The notes below the pieces were generated by a model that was not told the origin of the DNA, searched no databases, and saw nothing but the letters and a program-made list of their open reading frames with translations. A program made the position numbers and the translations under genes. A stretch of 5,402 nucleotides of DNA from Candidatus Brocadiaceae bacterium. GTDB taxonomy: Bacteria > Planctomycetota > Brocadiia > Brocadiales > Brocadiaceae. The stretch covers positions 1-5,402 of the forward strand of contig JANLHY010000710.1 in assembly GCA_024653795.1 (NCBI GenBank), written 5' to 3'. This document shows positions 1 to 5,402 of the stretch, one piece after another (positions within the stretch are counted from its first letter, which is position 1; each line of letters starts with the position of its first letter).

Positions 1-336
1 ATAAACGTCTTCACTGCTGAAAGGAATAAAACTATCCAATTGATATCTGAGCGCTTCTCTTAATTCTTTAAGATTTGAATATGGACAGGTTGTTTCTCTG
101 ATAATAGCAAGTTCCCTTGGCAATGAAAGAATAGTCTCTCCCACAAAATTTCTTTTCTGCAATGGCGCATGTTTTAATTGATGGGTATCCTTAAGCATAA
201 AATCCCCGATCCTGAACGTTTCGTGTGAATATTTAACCAGTTTTTTGTTAACGACCGTTATAATGAGGTCGTTTCCATTGATAGACAAGCCAGTCGAACT
301 TTGGGAAAATAAATTGACAAACGGTATTTTATTCAT
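1..336 (-). CDS. PilM/GspL-like pilus or type II secretion assembly protein, N-terminal part (cut by window edge)
   Basis: An open frame begins with ATG at 336, just after an in-frame stop at 346-348, and runs off the left edge, giving 112 residues. I read it directly from the reverse complement. The N-terminus has an actin-fold style beta segment (GLSINGNDLIITVV, residues 16-29). It is followed by ILSLPRELAIIRE (69-81) and LREALRYQLDSFIPFSSEDVY (92-112). The 'LPR..aiiR' then 'Lr.al.yqld.fiPfs.edV' pattern is what PilM and GspL-type proteins show, where this cytoplasmic actin-like domain joins the ATPase and inner-membrane parts of type IV pilus or type II secretion machines. The C-terminal half, including any membrane segment and PilN-type domain, lies outside the window, so PilM and GspL cannot be told apart. 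The Shine-Dalgarno signal is weak (TTTAAGATT before ATG). A hairpin (350-364) and a long inverted repeat separate it from the VWA gene upstream, so it may be a separate transcript. Confidence 0.6.
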   Translation of the reverse strand, partial: MNKIPFVNLFSQSSTGLSINGNDLIITVVNKKLVKYSHETFRIGDFMLKDTHQLKHAPLQKRNFVGETILSLPRELAIIRETTCPYSNLKELREALRYQLDSFIPFSSEDVY

Positions 337-349
337 AATCTTAAATTAG

Positions 350-364
350 GCTGCCTTTGGCAGC
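350..364. repeat. Short perfect hairpin in front of the PilM/GspL-like gene
   Basis: GCTGCC (350-355) and GGCAGC (359-364) pair perfectly over a 3-base loop, giving a 6 bp GC-rich stem. It lies 13 bases upstream of the start codon at 336. On the minus strand it is followed by CTAATTT, not a clean U-run, so it is a poor intrinsic terminator. It could be part of the same dispersed element as the inverted repeat at 376-451, or a 5'-leader structure of the downstream gene. Confidence 0.5.
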
Positions 365-375
365 GACTTTTAAGC

Positions 376-451
376 TCCCCTCTAGAAAGAGGGGCCGGGG
401 GTGTGTTGCGGCAAATTTACACACCCCTTTATCCCCTCTTTTTAGAGGGGA
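376..451. repeat. Long nested inverted repeat, MITE-like or bidirectional terminator
   Basis: The left arm (377-406) and right arm (419-450) are near-perfect inverted copies of 30 and 32 bases around a 12-base loop (407-418). The arms differ only around the ccggg/ataaa centre and at one base near the tip. Each arm also contains its own palindrome: CCCCTCT paired with AGAGGGG at 377-394, and its counterpart at 433-450. The element fills the gap between the stop of the VWA gene (507) and the start of the PilM/GspL-like gene (336). Such structures occur as dispersed palindromic repeats between genes and can stop or stabilise transcripts. Whether it is repeated elsewhere in the genome cannot be seen here. 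Confidence 0.75.
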
Positions 452-506
452 ATCACAAAAGATTGAAATTCCTGTACATTAAACCAGGGCAACCTTTAAT
501 CATGCG

Positions 507-1526
507 TTATGGAATCCGCATCCAGATATTTTCGATAAAAATAGAAACCAGGAGAAAGAAAATACTTGCAATTGTGGGATAGACAAAAAGATCCTTTTTC
601 TTTGAAACGGTTTCTATGACAATCTTGTCTTTTTCAATGGAATCAATCTCATCATAAAATCTGGCAACCTCTTCAAAATTCTCTGCATGAAAATACTTTC
701 CACCCGTTGACTCAACAGCCTCTTTTAATTCCTCGATATGCTGTGCGGCAACTTCGGGGTCTACACCGGTAACGTCAGACGCCTTCACTGCCACTACATA
801 AGCCTTTATCCCCATCCTTTTCAATAAGCGGAGGGGCCTGTCGGGAGAAATACCGATGTTGTATATCCCGTCTGTAAAGAGGATGATGAGTTTGTTTTTG
901 ATCACCTGCCGTTTCTCCATTTCTTTTACAAAGGAAATTGCATAATCGTCGAGGTATTCTTTATTTATACCTTTTCTTAACTCTTTGATAGTAAATTTCC
1001 TCCCCATTTCTTTTTCAAAAAGTGCAGTAATGGATGTAAAAAGACCTTCTCCTATAGAAGTCTGATAACCGACCTGAGACGCCTGAACACGCTCTAAGGA
1101 TCTTTCAAGTAATTGAGTTTCCATCGTAGGTATAACAATGAGGGCTGCATCCGTGCCAAAGATGGTAATCCCTATAAGGTCATTCGGTCGTTTCTTTATA
1201 AAATCTCCAACGATCTTTTTGATGGTTTCTATGGCCGTTCCCGTCATGCTAAAAGAGGTGTCTATGGAAAGGACAATCTCCCTTCCACGCAGCGTCGTTT
1301 CTTCTTTGTAATATTTCGTCTGCGGGTGTGAAATAGCGATGATTGCGAAAAATACAGCGCCAAAAAATATGGGTTTAGGCAATTTAGTTACAATCTTCTT
1401 GAACCCGGCTGGTTCTCTCACGTGGTAGAGACTCGAATACCCAAGAAACTTCTTCTCTCTCCAAAAAAAACATAATAAACCAAAAGGTATGAGAATCAAA
1501 AGCAGCCAGGGGTTTTCAAGGATCAT
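507..1526 (-). CDS. batA: BatA-like membrane protein with von Willebrand factor A domain
   Basis: 339 residues. The N-terminus has a membrane helix (about 6-22, with the family-typical ENPWLLLILIP), and a second helix lies at about 52-66. The VWA domain spans roughly 82-295, and a last helix is at about 314-332. The metal-ion-dependent adhesion site (MIDAS) looks complete: D89-T-S91-F-S93, T156 in GYQTSIGEGL, and T218-D219-G220 in ILFTDG. This resembles BatA of Bat (aerotolerance-type) operons, where a membrane-held VWA domain works with a MoxR ATPase; by analogy the domain should face the periplasm. About 40 charged residues (about 170-210) separate the T156 and TDG motifs, more than I expect for BatA. 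The start ATG has AGG 9 bases upstream. The gene follows the BatD-like gene after 264 bases, unlike the tightly packed earlier genes, so it may have its own promoter. An eight-T run lies early in the frame (1463-1470 on the opposite strand). The family call is firm; the BatA label is by architecture. Confidence 0.88.
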   Translation of the reverse strand: MILENPWLLLILIPFGLLCFFWREKKFLGYSSLYHVREPAGFKKIVTKLPKPIFFGAVFFAIIAISHPQTKYYKEETTLRGREIVLSIDTSFSMTGTAIETIKKIVGDFIKKRPNDLIGITIFGTDAALIVIPTMETQLLERSLERVQASQVGYQTSIGEGLFTSITALFEKEMGRKFTIKELRKGINKEYLDDYAISFVKEMEKRQVIKNKLIILFTDGIYNIGISPDRPLRLLKRMGIKAYVVAVKASDVTGVDPEVAAQHIEELKEAVESTGGKYFHAENFEEVARFYDEIDSIEKDKIVIETVSKKKDLFVYPTIASIFFLLVSIFIENIWMRIP

Positions 1527-1790
1527 ATATATTTACCTGAGTTAAGGAAAGTTTAATCAAATTTAGATTAAAAAAAATAATTTAATAATCGATGCCTCAC
1601 AAAATTTGCTGTGATGACGAATTTCGTCTAACGTTTCAAGCACAAACGAAACCATTATGTTTGAGCATTTGTCTTTTGTGCCATGTTAGGTGGGGTTCGA
1701 CAAGCCAACATTTTTTAGGTTCTCTTATACCAAATCTTCATCTATGTCAATTTTTTCAATGTATTTAATATGCAAACTGCTTTAAGCAGG
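1527..1790. other. Non-coding gap between BatD-like and BatA-like genes, with several small inverted repeats
   Basis: I see no convincing gene in these 264 bases. The minus-strand frames give only short peptides without a ribosome binding site. The region holds four small symmetric elements: CTGCTTTAAGCAG (1777-1789, directly after the BatD-like stop), GCACAAA/TTTGTGC (1640-1646 with 1675-1681), GACGAATTTCGTC (1616-1628) and TCACA/TGTGA (1597-1601 with 1610-1614). There is an A/T-only stretch near 1568-1588. A minus-strand promoter is possible at 1724-1750. If used, most of this region would be a leader of about 190 bases for the VWA gene. It could equally be the decayed remains of an inserted element. 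Confidence 0.5.
1724..1750 (-). promoter_or_regulatory. Possible internal sigma70-type promoter for the BatA-like gene
   Basis: On the minus strand a perfect TTGACA (1750-1745) is followed 15 bases later by TATAAG (1729-1724). The spacing is 2 bases shorter than ideal, and AT-rich DNA yields such matches by chance. In its favour, it sits in the only large gap of the cassette and points at the VWA gene. Transcription would begin near 1717. Confidence 0.35.
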
Positions 1791-3185
1791 TCAGCGTTTA
1801 GCAAACATTGGACTGGTTTGTTTTATTATTTCTTCAATGCCTTGTAATATTTTATCAACCATTTCTTTCTTTATTTGTCTGCCGTACACGACGGTGTCAA
1901 TTTGTTTTAATACAATTCTGGCAGTAGTGGAGATTTCGCCTGTTAATCTTTTTTGCGTGTCATAATTGAAGAAATCCGTTGTTGTGACGGATTGAGCCGC
2001 TTCATTTGAGATACCCATGAGTGTGCCTATATATGTCCTTAGAGACTTATTAATGGCTTGTGCGTTTGTTCGATTTAGTTTTTCTTCATCGGTAAACTGG
2101 AACGATGCCACCGCGTGTTTTAGTCTTTCCAGGGCGATTTTTGGTGTTTCACTTACAGGTTTTGGTGAAACCGGCGATAATTTTCCGGCCATTGAACGCA
2201 AGGCCGTTACACCTAAAAAGAGTACTATGATAATACCTAAACTCACTGGTAAATATCCTTTTAGAAAGACATCTTTTTTTGAATAATATATCGGACCCTT
2301 GAGCCCTTCCAAAGGCACGTCTACAGCCTTTAAAAGACTATTTATGATAACAGGAATGGCGGCAACTTTGGCTTCCCTTGTCTCGATGAGGGAGGTATCG
2401 CTCTTTGTCTCACCGGATTGTGTTTGTGATTCTTTGTAATATAAAATGGTAAGTTCAGGAATCTCAGGCGTCTTCTTTTTCCCCCCCAATTCATACAAAG
2501 AAAGGGTATAATTAATTAATATCTTTTCAATATTTCCTTCTGTCCGTTTTTCTATATCCTTTTTTAAAATATCAAGTGGGGAAAAATTCAGTTTTTCTAA
2601 GTTTTCCCATATTAGACGGACATTCTTTTCATGTCGTATAGTAAGGGCATAGTTGATCCGATCACCGATTGTGATGACGTCTCTATCTACCTTTCCTTCC
2701 ACAAGTATTGGTACCTTTTTAATTGCAACGGGCGAGGAGGCGGCCTTACCTTCGGTCTTATCGACTTCATTCCTGTAAGAAAGAGTAAAAGAGGGAATGG
2801 AATATATACCTTCCCCTACGCTCGAAGGTAATGAAAGTGTATACGTAATTACGATGTAATCGTGTTCGTTATCAAAGATTTGGCGTTCTCCAATCGTTAC
2901 ACCTTCAATCTTAAATGGAGAGAGAGCGATTTTATCAACCCCTTCCAAATTCATCGTTATCCCCAACTTCCACAGAACCTGAACGGTCAGATGCAGCGTC
3001 TTGCCCGTGATTACCCTGTAATCGTCAATAAATGTCCAGATTTCAAGCGGTTTATCGGTCAGAACAAATTCCTGCGCCTTTTCTGCCTGCTCTTGAGTTT
3101 GGGGTTGCTCTTGTGCATTTACATGAATAGAACCGATACCTAAAAAAACGGCGCTCATGAACAAGCTAATAAAAATATATCTCAT
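1791..3185 (-). CDS. BatD-like (DUF4381-type) secreted, membrane-anchored protein with duplicated outer domain
   Basis: 464 residues. Residues 1-24 form a signal peptide (hydrophobic core IFISLFMSAVFLGIG, likely cleavage after VNA). A short Q/E-rich linker follows, then two similar beta-type domains at about 55-139 and 168-252. Each opens with a 'v(I)T.G..l...' strand and ends in a Y-T-L-S-L strand followed by a 'P.lti.Y' strand. One membrane helix lies at about 309-328 (GYLPVSLGIIIVLFLGVTAL). A charged, mostly helical cytoplasmic domain (about 348-455) begins ALERLKHAV, as in the DUF4381 and BatD tails. BatD-type proteins accompany MoxR and BatA and are thought to link the cytoplasmic ATPase with periplasmic VWA domains; no enzymatic site is visible. 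The start ATG overlaps the upstream stop as ATGA and is preceded by AAGGAG, so translational coupling is likely. A G7-A5 run in codons about 234-237 (2476-2487) is a possible slippage site. Sequence identity to named BatD could not be tested. Confidence 0.75.
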   Translation of the reverse strand: MRYIFISLFMSAVFLGIGSIHVNAQEQPQTQEQAEKAQEFVLTDKPLEIWTFIDDYRVITGKTLHLTVQVLWKLGITMNLEGVDKIALSPFKIEGVTIGERQIFDNEHDYIVITYTLSLPSSVGEGIYSIPSFTLSYRNEVDKTEGKAASSPVAIKKVPILVEGKVDRDVITIGDRINYALTIRHEKNVRLIWENLEKLNFSPLDILKKDIEKRTEGNIEKILINYTLSLYELGGKKKTPEIPELTILYYKESQTQSGETKSDTSLIETREAKVAAIPVIINSLLKAVDVPLEGLKGPIYYSKKDVFLKGYLPVSLGIIIVLFLGVTALRSMAGKLSPVSPKPVSETPKIALERLKHAVASFQFTDEEKLNRTNAQAINKSLRTYIGTLMGISNEAAQSVTTTDFFNYDTQKRLTGEISTTARIVLKQIDTVVYGRQIKKEMVDKILQGIEEIIKQTSPMFAKR

Positions 3186-4036
3186 CGTCTCCTTCTCTCC
3201 CCTCTCCTGATGCGTCTGTCAAAATATTCCGAGATTTTTTTAATCCAGATTTCTTCGTCTTCCCCGTTAGATAGCGCAAGATGGTCTATGTTTAATTTTC
3301 TCAATAAAGCCAGGTACGGTTTTGTTTTTTTTAGTGTTGTTAAAATATCCAGGGATTTTATCGTACCAGTCTCTATATCCTGAACGGTCAGAAATCCCCT
3401 TGCCTCAGGTAAGTTCATTTCCATCTTATCTGAAATAACGATAGGGATTAATTCATGTAAATAAGATAATGTTTTAAGCGATTGTTCGTAATTATAAGGA
3501 GCTAAAAAATCTGACAGAATAAATACCAGCGCAGCCGACGGTATCTTTTCATTTAAAAATTTAAACGCAATATTTAAATCGGTGCGGTTGCTTCGCGGTG
3601 TTTCGAGTAAAATATTTTTTATATTTTTCAAAGCTTCTTTTTCTCCGGCCTTGGGTTGAATATAGTTTTCTATCCGATCGGTAAATGTAATAAAACCTAT
3701 CTCATTGCCTGTTTCAGATGCGGCGTAAACAAGGAGCGAGAGAATGCTTGATTGAATATCTTCTTTGGTATTTATAAAAGAACCAAACTTCTCAGACCGG
3801 CTTTTATCAACAAGGAATATGATGGTTACCCGTTTATCCACTAATTTCATACGTACATGGAGTTTACCTGTCTTTGCCGTTGTCTTCCAGTCAACAGACC
3901 TGAGATCATCTCCGGGTTGATATTGTCGGAGTTCATCGAATTCCAAACCATGTGGAGCGTTCAAATAGCTGGAAAATGTTCCCTCAAAGAAGTTTCCAAT
4001 CAACCGTTGTAAATAGAGCCTTATCCTCCTCTTCAT
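3182..4036 (-). CDS. DUF58 family protein (degenerate VWA-like, soluble)
   Basis: 284 residues with no membrane helix, so probably cytoplasmic. The DUF58 signature is clear at about 30-62: GLEFDELRQYQPGDDLRSVDW, then KTTAKTGKLHVR. A VWA-like fold follows, with D77-K-S79-R-S81 in the MIDAS position, T152-D in the second loop, and ILSDF (173-177) where canonical VWA domains have TDG. DUF58 proteins are the usual partners of MoxR ATPases in these cassettes; their exact biochemical role is not settled. The gene starts 5 bases after the moxR stop, with only a weak GGAA upstream. A perfect AGGAGG lies inside codons 3-4 (4030-4025), but no ATG, GTG or TTG follows at useful spacing, so the first ATG is kept. 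The C-terminus is strongly basic (RRIRRGERRRR). The same purine-rich DNA supplies the ribosome binding site of the next gene, which overlaps by 4 bases. Confidence 0.93.
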   Translation of the reverse strand: MKRRIRLYLQRLIGNFFEGTFSSYLNAPHGLEFDELRQYQPGDDLRSVDWKTTAKTGKLHVRMKLVDKRVTIIFLVDKSRSEKFGSFINTKEDIQSSILSLLVYAASETGNEIGFITFTDRIENYIQPKAGEKEALKNIKNILLETPRSNRTDLNIAFKFLNEKIPSAALVFILSDFLAPYNYEQSLKTLSYLHELIPIVISDKMEMNLPEARGFLTVQDIETGTIKSLDILTTLKKTKPYLALLRKLNIDHLALSNGEDEEIWIKKISEYFDRRIRRGERRRR

Positions 4037-4041
4037 CTGGT

Positions 4042-5043
4042 TTATTCCAATAGAGGGACACGGTGGAGTATTTTATCAATGATAGCGTTAGAATCGATGC
4101 CCTGGGACTCAGCCTCATGGGTAAGTATGATTCTATGCCTAAGGACTGGATAAGCCATTTTGTGAACATGGTCGGGTAATACCATATCCTCTCCGTGTAT
4201 AAAGGCATAAACGCGCGACGCCTTCGCTAAAGCAATAGATGCCCTGGGTGATGCTCCATACATCACAAGATTTCTCAACTCACCATTACTTTCTTCGGGT
4301 CTCGTTGCCCTGACCAATCGTGTTATATATTTTACAATGGCAGATTCTTCATGCAAAGGTAACCATCCAGCAATAGTGTGTCTAAAAGAGAGCAATTCTT
4401 TCTGATTTAAAACAACGTCTAAACCAACCTCCTTGTCCCGGATTTGCCTTTCTGTAATTTCTCTTTCATCTCCATACGACGGATAACGCACATTTAGTTT
4501 AAACATGAATCGATCTATTTCAGCCTCGGGTAATAAATACGTACCTGATATCTCAATGGGATTTTGAGTTGCCAGCACGAGAAATAATTTCTCTAAATGA
4601 TAGGTCTCCCGGCCAATAGTTACTTGTTTTTCCTGCATCGCCTCGAGAAGAGCGCTTTGCACCTTTGCAGGCGCGCGGTTAATTTCATCCGCAAGTAATA
4701 AGTTAGTAAAAACAGGGCCTTTTTGTATTCTGCTTTTCCTTGATTCCGGGTCCCACATTTCAAACCCTGTTATATCGCCTGGAATAAGGTCAGGCGTAAA
4801 TTGTACCCTTTGAAATTTTGCATCCAGTACACGGGCAACAGTTTTTACCGTAATGGTCTTTCCAAGCCCCGGATAACCTTCGAGCAGGATGTGGCCATCA
4901 GACAGGAGAGCAACGATAATGGCTTCGATCATCTCTTCCTGACCTACAATGACCTTCCCAACTTCCTTTTTTATCTTTTCAACTTTTTCTTTAATAAAGG
5001 CACTTTCGTTCTTCATTTTTATCTGTGGTTTCACGATTTTCAT
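4042..5043 (-). CDS. moxR: MoxR-family AAA+ ATPase
   Basis: 333 residues, the usual length for MoxR proteins. Motifs in order: Walker A GYPGLGKT (56-63), Walker B LLLADE (115-120) with the MoxR-typical INRAPAKVQSALLEAMQE after it, sensor 1 ATQNP (158-162), the arginine-finger region EAEIDRF (173-179) and sensor 2 in GASPRA (263-268, R267). All catalytic residues are present, so an active ATPase is expected. MoxR enzymes are chaperone-like and work with VWA-domain partners, here probably the DUF58 and BatA-like proteins downstream. It is the first gene of the cassette. The ATG at 5043 is the first start after an in-frame stop at 5055-5053. It has GGGGG only 3 bases upstream, so initiation may be inefficient; the next in-frame ATG is codon 10, with no better site. 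A TATAAT promoter lies about 120 bases upstream. Confidence 0.96.
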   Translation of the reverse strand: MKIVKPQIKMKNESAFIKEKVEKIKKEVGKVIVGQEEMIEAIIVALLSDGHILLEGYPGLGKTITVKTVARVLDAKFQRVQFTPDLIPGDITGFEMWDPESRKSRIQKGPVFTNLLLADEINRAPAKVQSALLEAMQEKQVTIGRETYHLEKLFLVLATQNPIEISGTYLLPEAEIDRFMFKLNVRYPSYGDEREITERQIRDKEVGLDVVLNQKELLSFRHTIAGWLPLHEESAIVKYITRLVRATRPEESNGELRNLVMYGASPRASIALAKASRVYAFIHGEDMVLPDHVHKMAYPVLRHRIILTHEAESQGIDSNAIIDKILHRVPLLE

Positions 5044-5159
5044 TAACCCCCATTACGGTGTGTCAAGCCATTGCTAAATGCAGATGACTTAATGCGAGAA
5101 AAACTACATCTCTATAGGTTATTTTCAGCCAATACTTAAAATTTGAAGCTTATTGCGAA

Positions 5160-5188
5160 ATTATATATTTTCCTTTTTTTGTTTACAA
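5160..5188 (-). promoter_or_regulatory. Promoter of the moxR cassette
   Basis: On the minus strand TTGTAA (5188-5183, 4 of 6 matches to the -35 consensus) is followed after exactly 17 bases by a perfect TATAAT (5165-5160). Transcription would start near 5153, giving a leader of about 110 bases before the moxR ATG at 5043. It is the best minus-strand match in this gap. Confidence 0.6.
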
Positions 5189-5214
5189 GTATTTTTATTT
5201 CTTAAAAAATTATA

Positions 5215-5243
5215 TTGACAGTAAATTTGAAAATGTGTATATA
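5215..5243 (+). promoter_or_regulatory. Promoter of the plus-strand gene
   Basis: A perfect TTGACA (5215-5220) is followed after exactly 17 bases by TATATA (5238-5243). Transcription would start near 5251, giving a leader of about 80 bases before the ATG at 5332. Both boxes and the spacing fit a housekeeping sigma factor. Confidence 0.65.
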
Positions 5244-5317
5244 TTTGGAATTTGAAAGCATAAATAACTATTAATGTTAAAATTATATTCATTTACCATA
5301 ATCACCTATTTATTAAG

Positions 5318-5324
5318 AAAGGGG
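5318..5324 (+). promoter_or_regulatory. Ribosome binding site of the plus-strand gene
   Basis: AAAGGGG lies 7 bases before the ATG at 5332, a good spacing. It decides the start of the partial gene. Its last two G bases are also the base of a possible hairpin over the start codon (5323-5348). Confidence 0.6.
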
Positions 5325-5331
5325 TTTGAAA

Positions 5332-5402
5332 ATGTCATTTTCAAAACCAAATGCATCGGCGGCAACACGTACAAAAAATAGAACACCTAATGACAGGACG
5401 CC
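5332..5402 (+). CDS. Unknown protein, first 23 codons (cut by window edge)
   Basis: The frame starts with ATG at 5332 and is open to the window end. The visible residues begin MSFSKPNASAATRTKN and continue RTPNDRT. This stretch is polar and basic, with no hydrophobic segment, so it does not look like a signal peptide or membrane anchor. I do not recognise a family. The gene call rests on a TTGACA/TATATA promoter, a well-placed AAAGGGG and the open frame, not on similarity. It is divergent from the moxR cassette and may share control with it through the common promoter region. A hairpin covers its start codon. Confidence 0.5.
   Translation, partial: MSFSKPNASAATRTKNRTPNDRT

Larger units (their letters stand above)
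5044..5331. other. Divergent intergenic region between moxR and the plus-strand gene
   Basis: These 288 bases are strongly AT-rich and carry promoters for both directions. The -35 boxes face away from each other and lie 26 bases apart. The moxR side has a leader of about 110 bases. The plus-strand side has a leader of about 80 bases that ends in a strong ribosome binding site. I see no gene and no clear operator; the T-rich tract around 5173-5200 lies mainly within the moxR promoter spacer and -35 region. Confidence 0.7.

Noticed and set aside
1113..1331. Plus-strand open frame of 72 codons opposite the VWA gene
   Set aside because: It lies wholly antisense to a clear VWA domain, has no family motif, and its length fits chance.
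1597..1614. TCACA-N8-TGTGA as a CRP/FNR operator
   Set aside because: The half-sites are in the opposite order and the spacing differs from the TGTGA-N6-TCACA CRP site; more likely a chance or hairpin element.
1580..1660. Short minus-strand reading stretch beginning VLETLDEIRHHSKF
   Set aside because: It looked gene-like for about 25 codons, but has only a GTG start without a ribosome binding site and no recognised family; kept as non-coding.
1777..1789. CTGCTTTAAGCAG palindrome after the BatD-like stop as an intrinsic terminator
   Set aside because: Only about 5 pairs form, and on the minus strand just three T follow, too weak for a terminator call.
4025..4030. AGGAGG inside the DUF58 gene as the true ribosome binding site for a shorter start
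   Set aside because: No ATG, GTG or TTG follows within 5-10 bases; the first in-frame TTG is about 15 or more bases away.
3984..4208. Minus-strand open frame of 74 codons across the moxR/DUF58 junction
   Set aside because: It is a shifted frame of two well-supported genes and shows no motif of its own.
4801..5046. Plus-strand open frame of 81 codons opposite the start of moxR
   Set aside because: Antisense to the Walker A region of moxR; its F/L-rich, low-complexity product is what the reverse of this AT-rich coding DNA gives.

Overview
The window is AT-rich and holds one minus-strand gene cassette of the MoxR/Bat type. The 5' parts of two more genes run off its two ends. The cassette, with its two-promoter intergenic region and membrane/periplasmic proteins with a Sec signal, points to a Gram-negative bacterium. 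AT-rich Planctomycetota of the anammox (Brocadiales) kind would fit, but that is a guess from composition and gene style. No marker gene in the window settles it.

Layout, in the direction of transcription of the main cassette (right to left): a MoxR-family AAA+ ATPase (5043-4042); a DUF58 protein 5 bases downstream (4036-3182); a secreted, membrane-anchored BatD-like protein whose ATG overlaps the DUF58 stop by 4 bases (3185-1791); a 264-base non-coding gap with small inverted repeats and a possible internal promoter; and a BatA-like von Willebrand factor A (VWA) membrane protein (1526-507). Next comes a 170-base gap filled by a long nested inverted repeat (376-451) and a short hairpin (350-364). 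After it lies the N-terminal 112 codons of a PilM/GspL-like pilus or secretion assembly protein (336-1), cut by the window edge. At the right end a divergent plus-strand gene of unknown function begins at 5332. It has a good sigma70-type promoter and ribosome binding site, and only 23 codons are visible.

How the genes may work together: MoxR ATPases with VWA proteins are thought to act as a chaperone-like pair that assembles, activates or inserts metal into client proteins. Here MoxR and the soluble DUF58 protein would sit in the cytoplasm. The BatD-like protein would span the inner membrane, with two similar beta-type domains outside and a helical domain inside. The BatA-like protein would place its metal-binding VWA domain in the periplasm between membrane helices. 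The set is reduced: within the window there is one membrane VWA protein, with no BatB, BatC (TPR) or BatE. The client is not evident; the adjacent pilus/secretion gene is a possible but unproven link.

No RNA genes, CRISPR arrays, transposase genes or complete insertion sequences were seen. The points most worth checking are the hairpin that encloses the start codon of the plus-strand gene, the structured leader before the BatA-like gene, the 30-32 bp inverted repeat, and the extra segment inside the BatA-like VWA domain.
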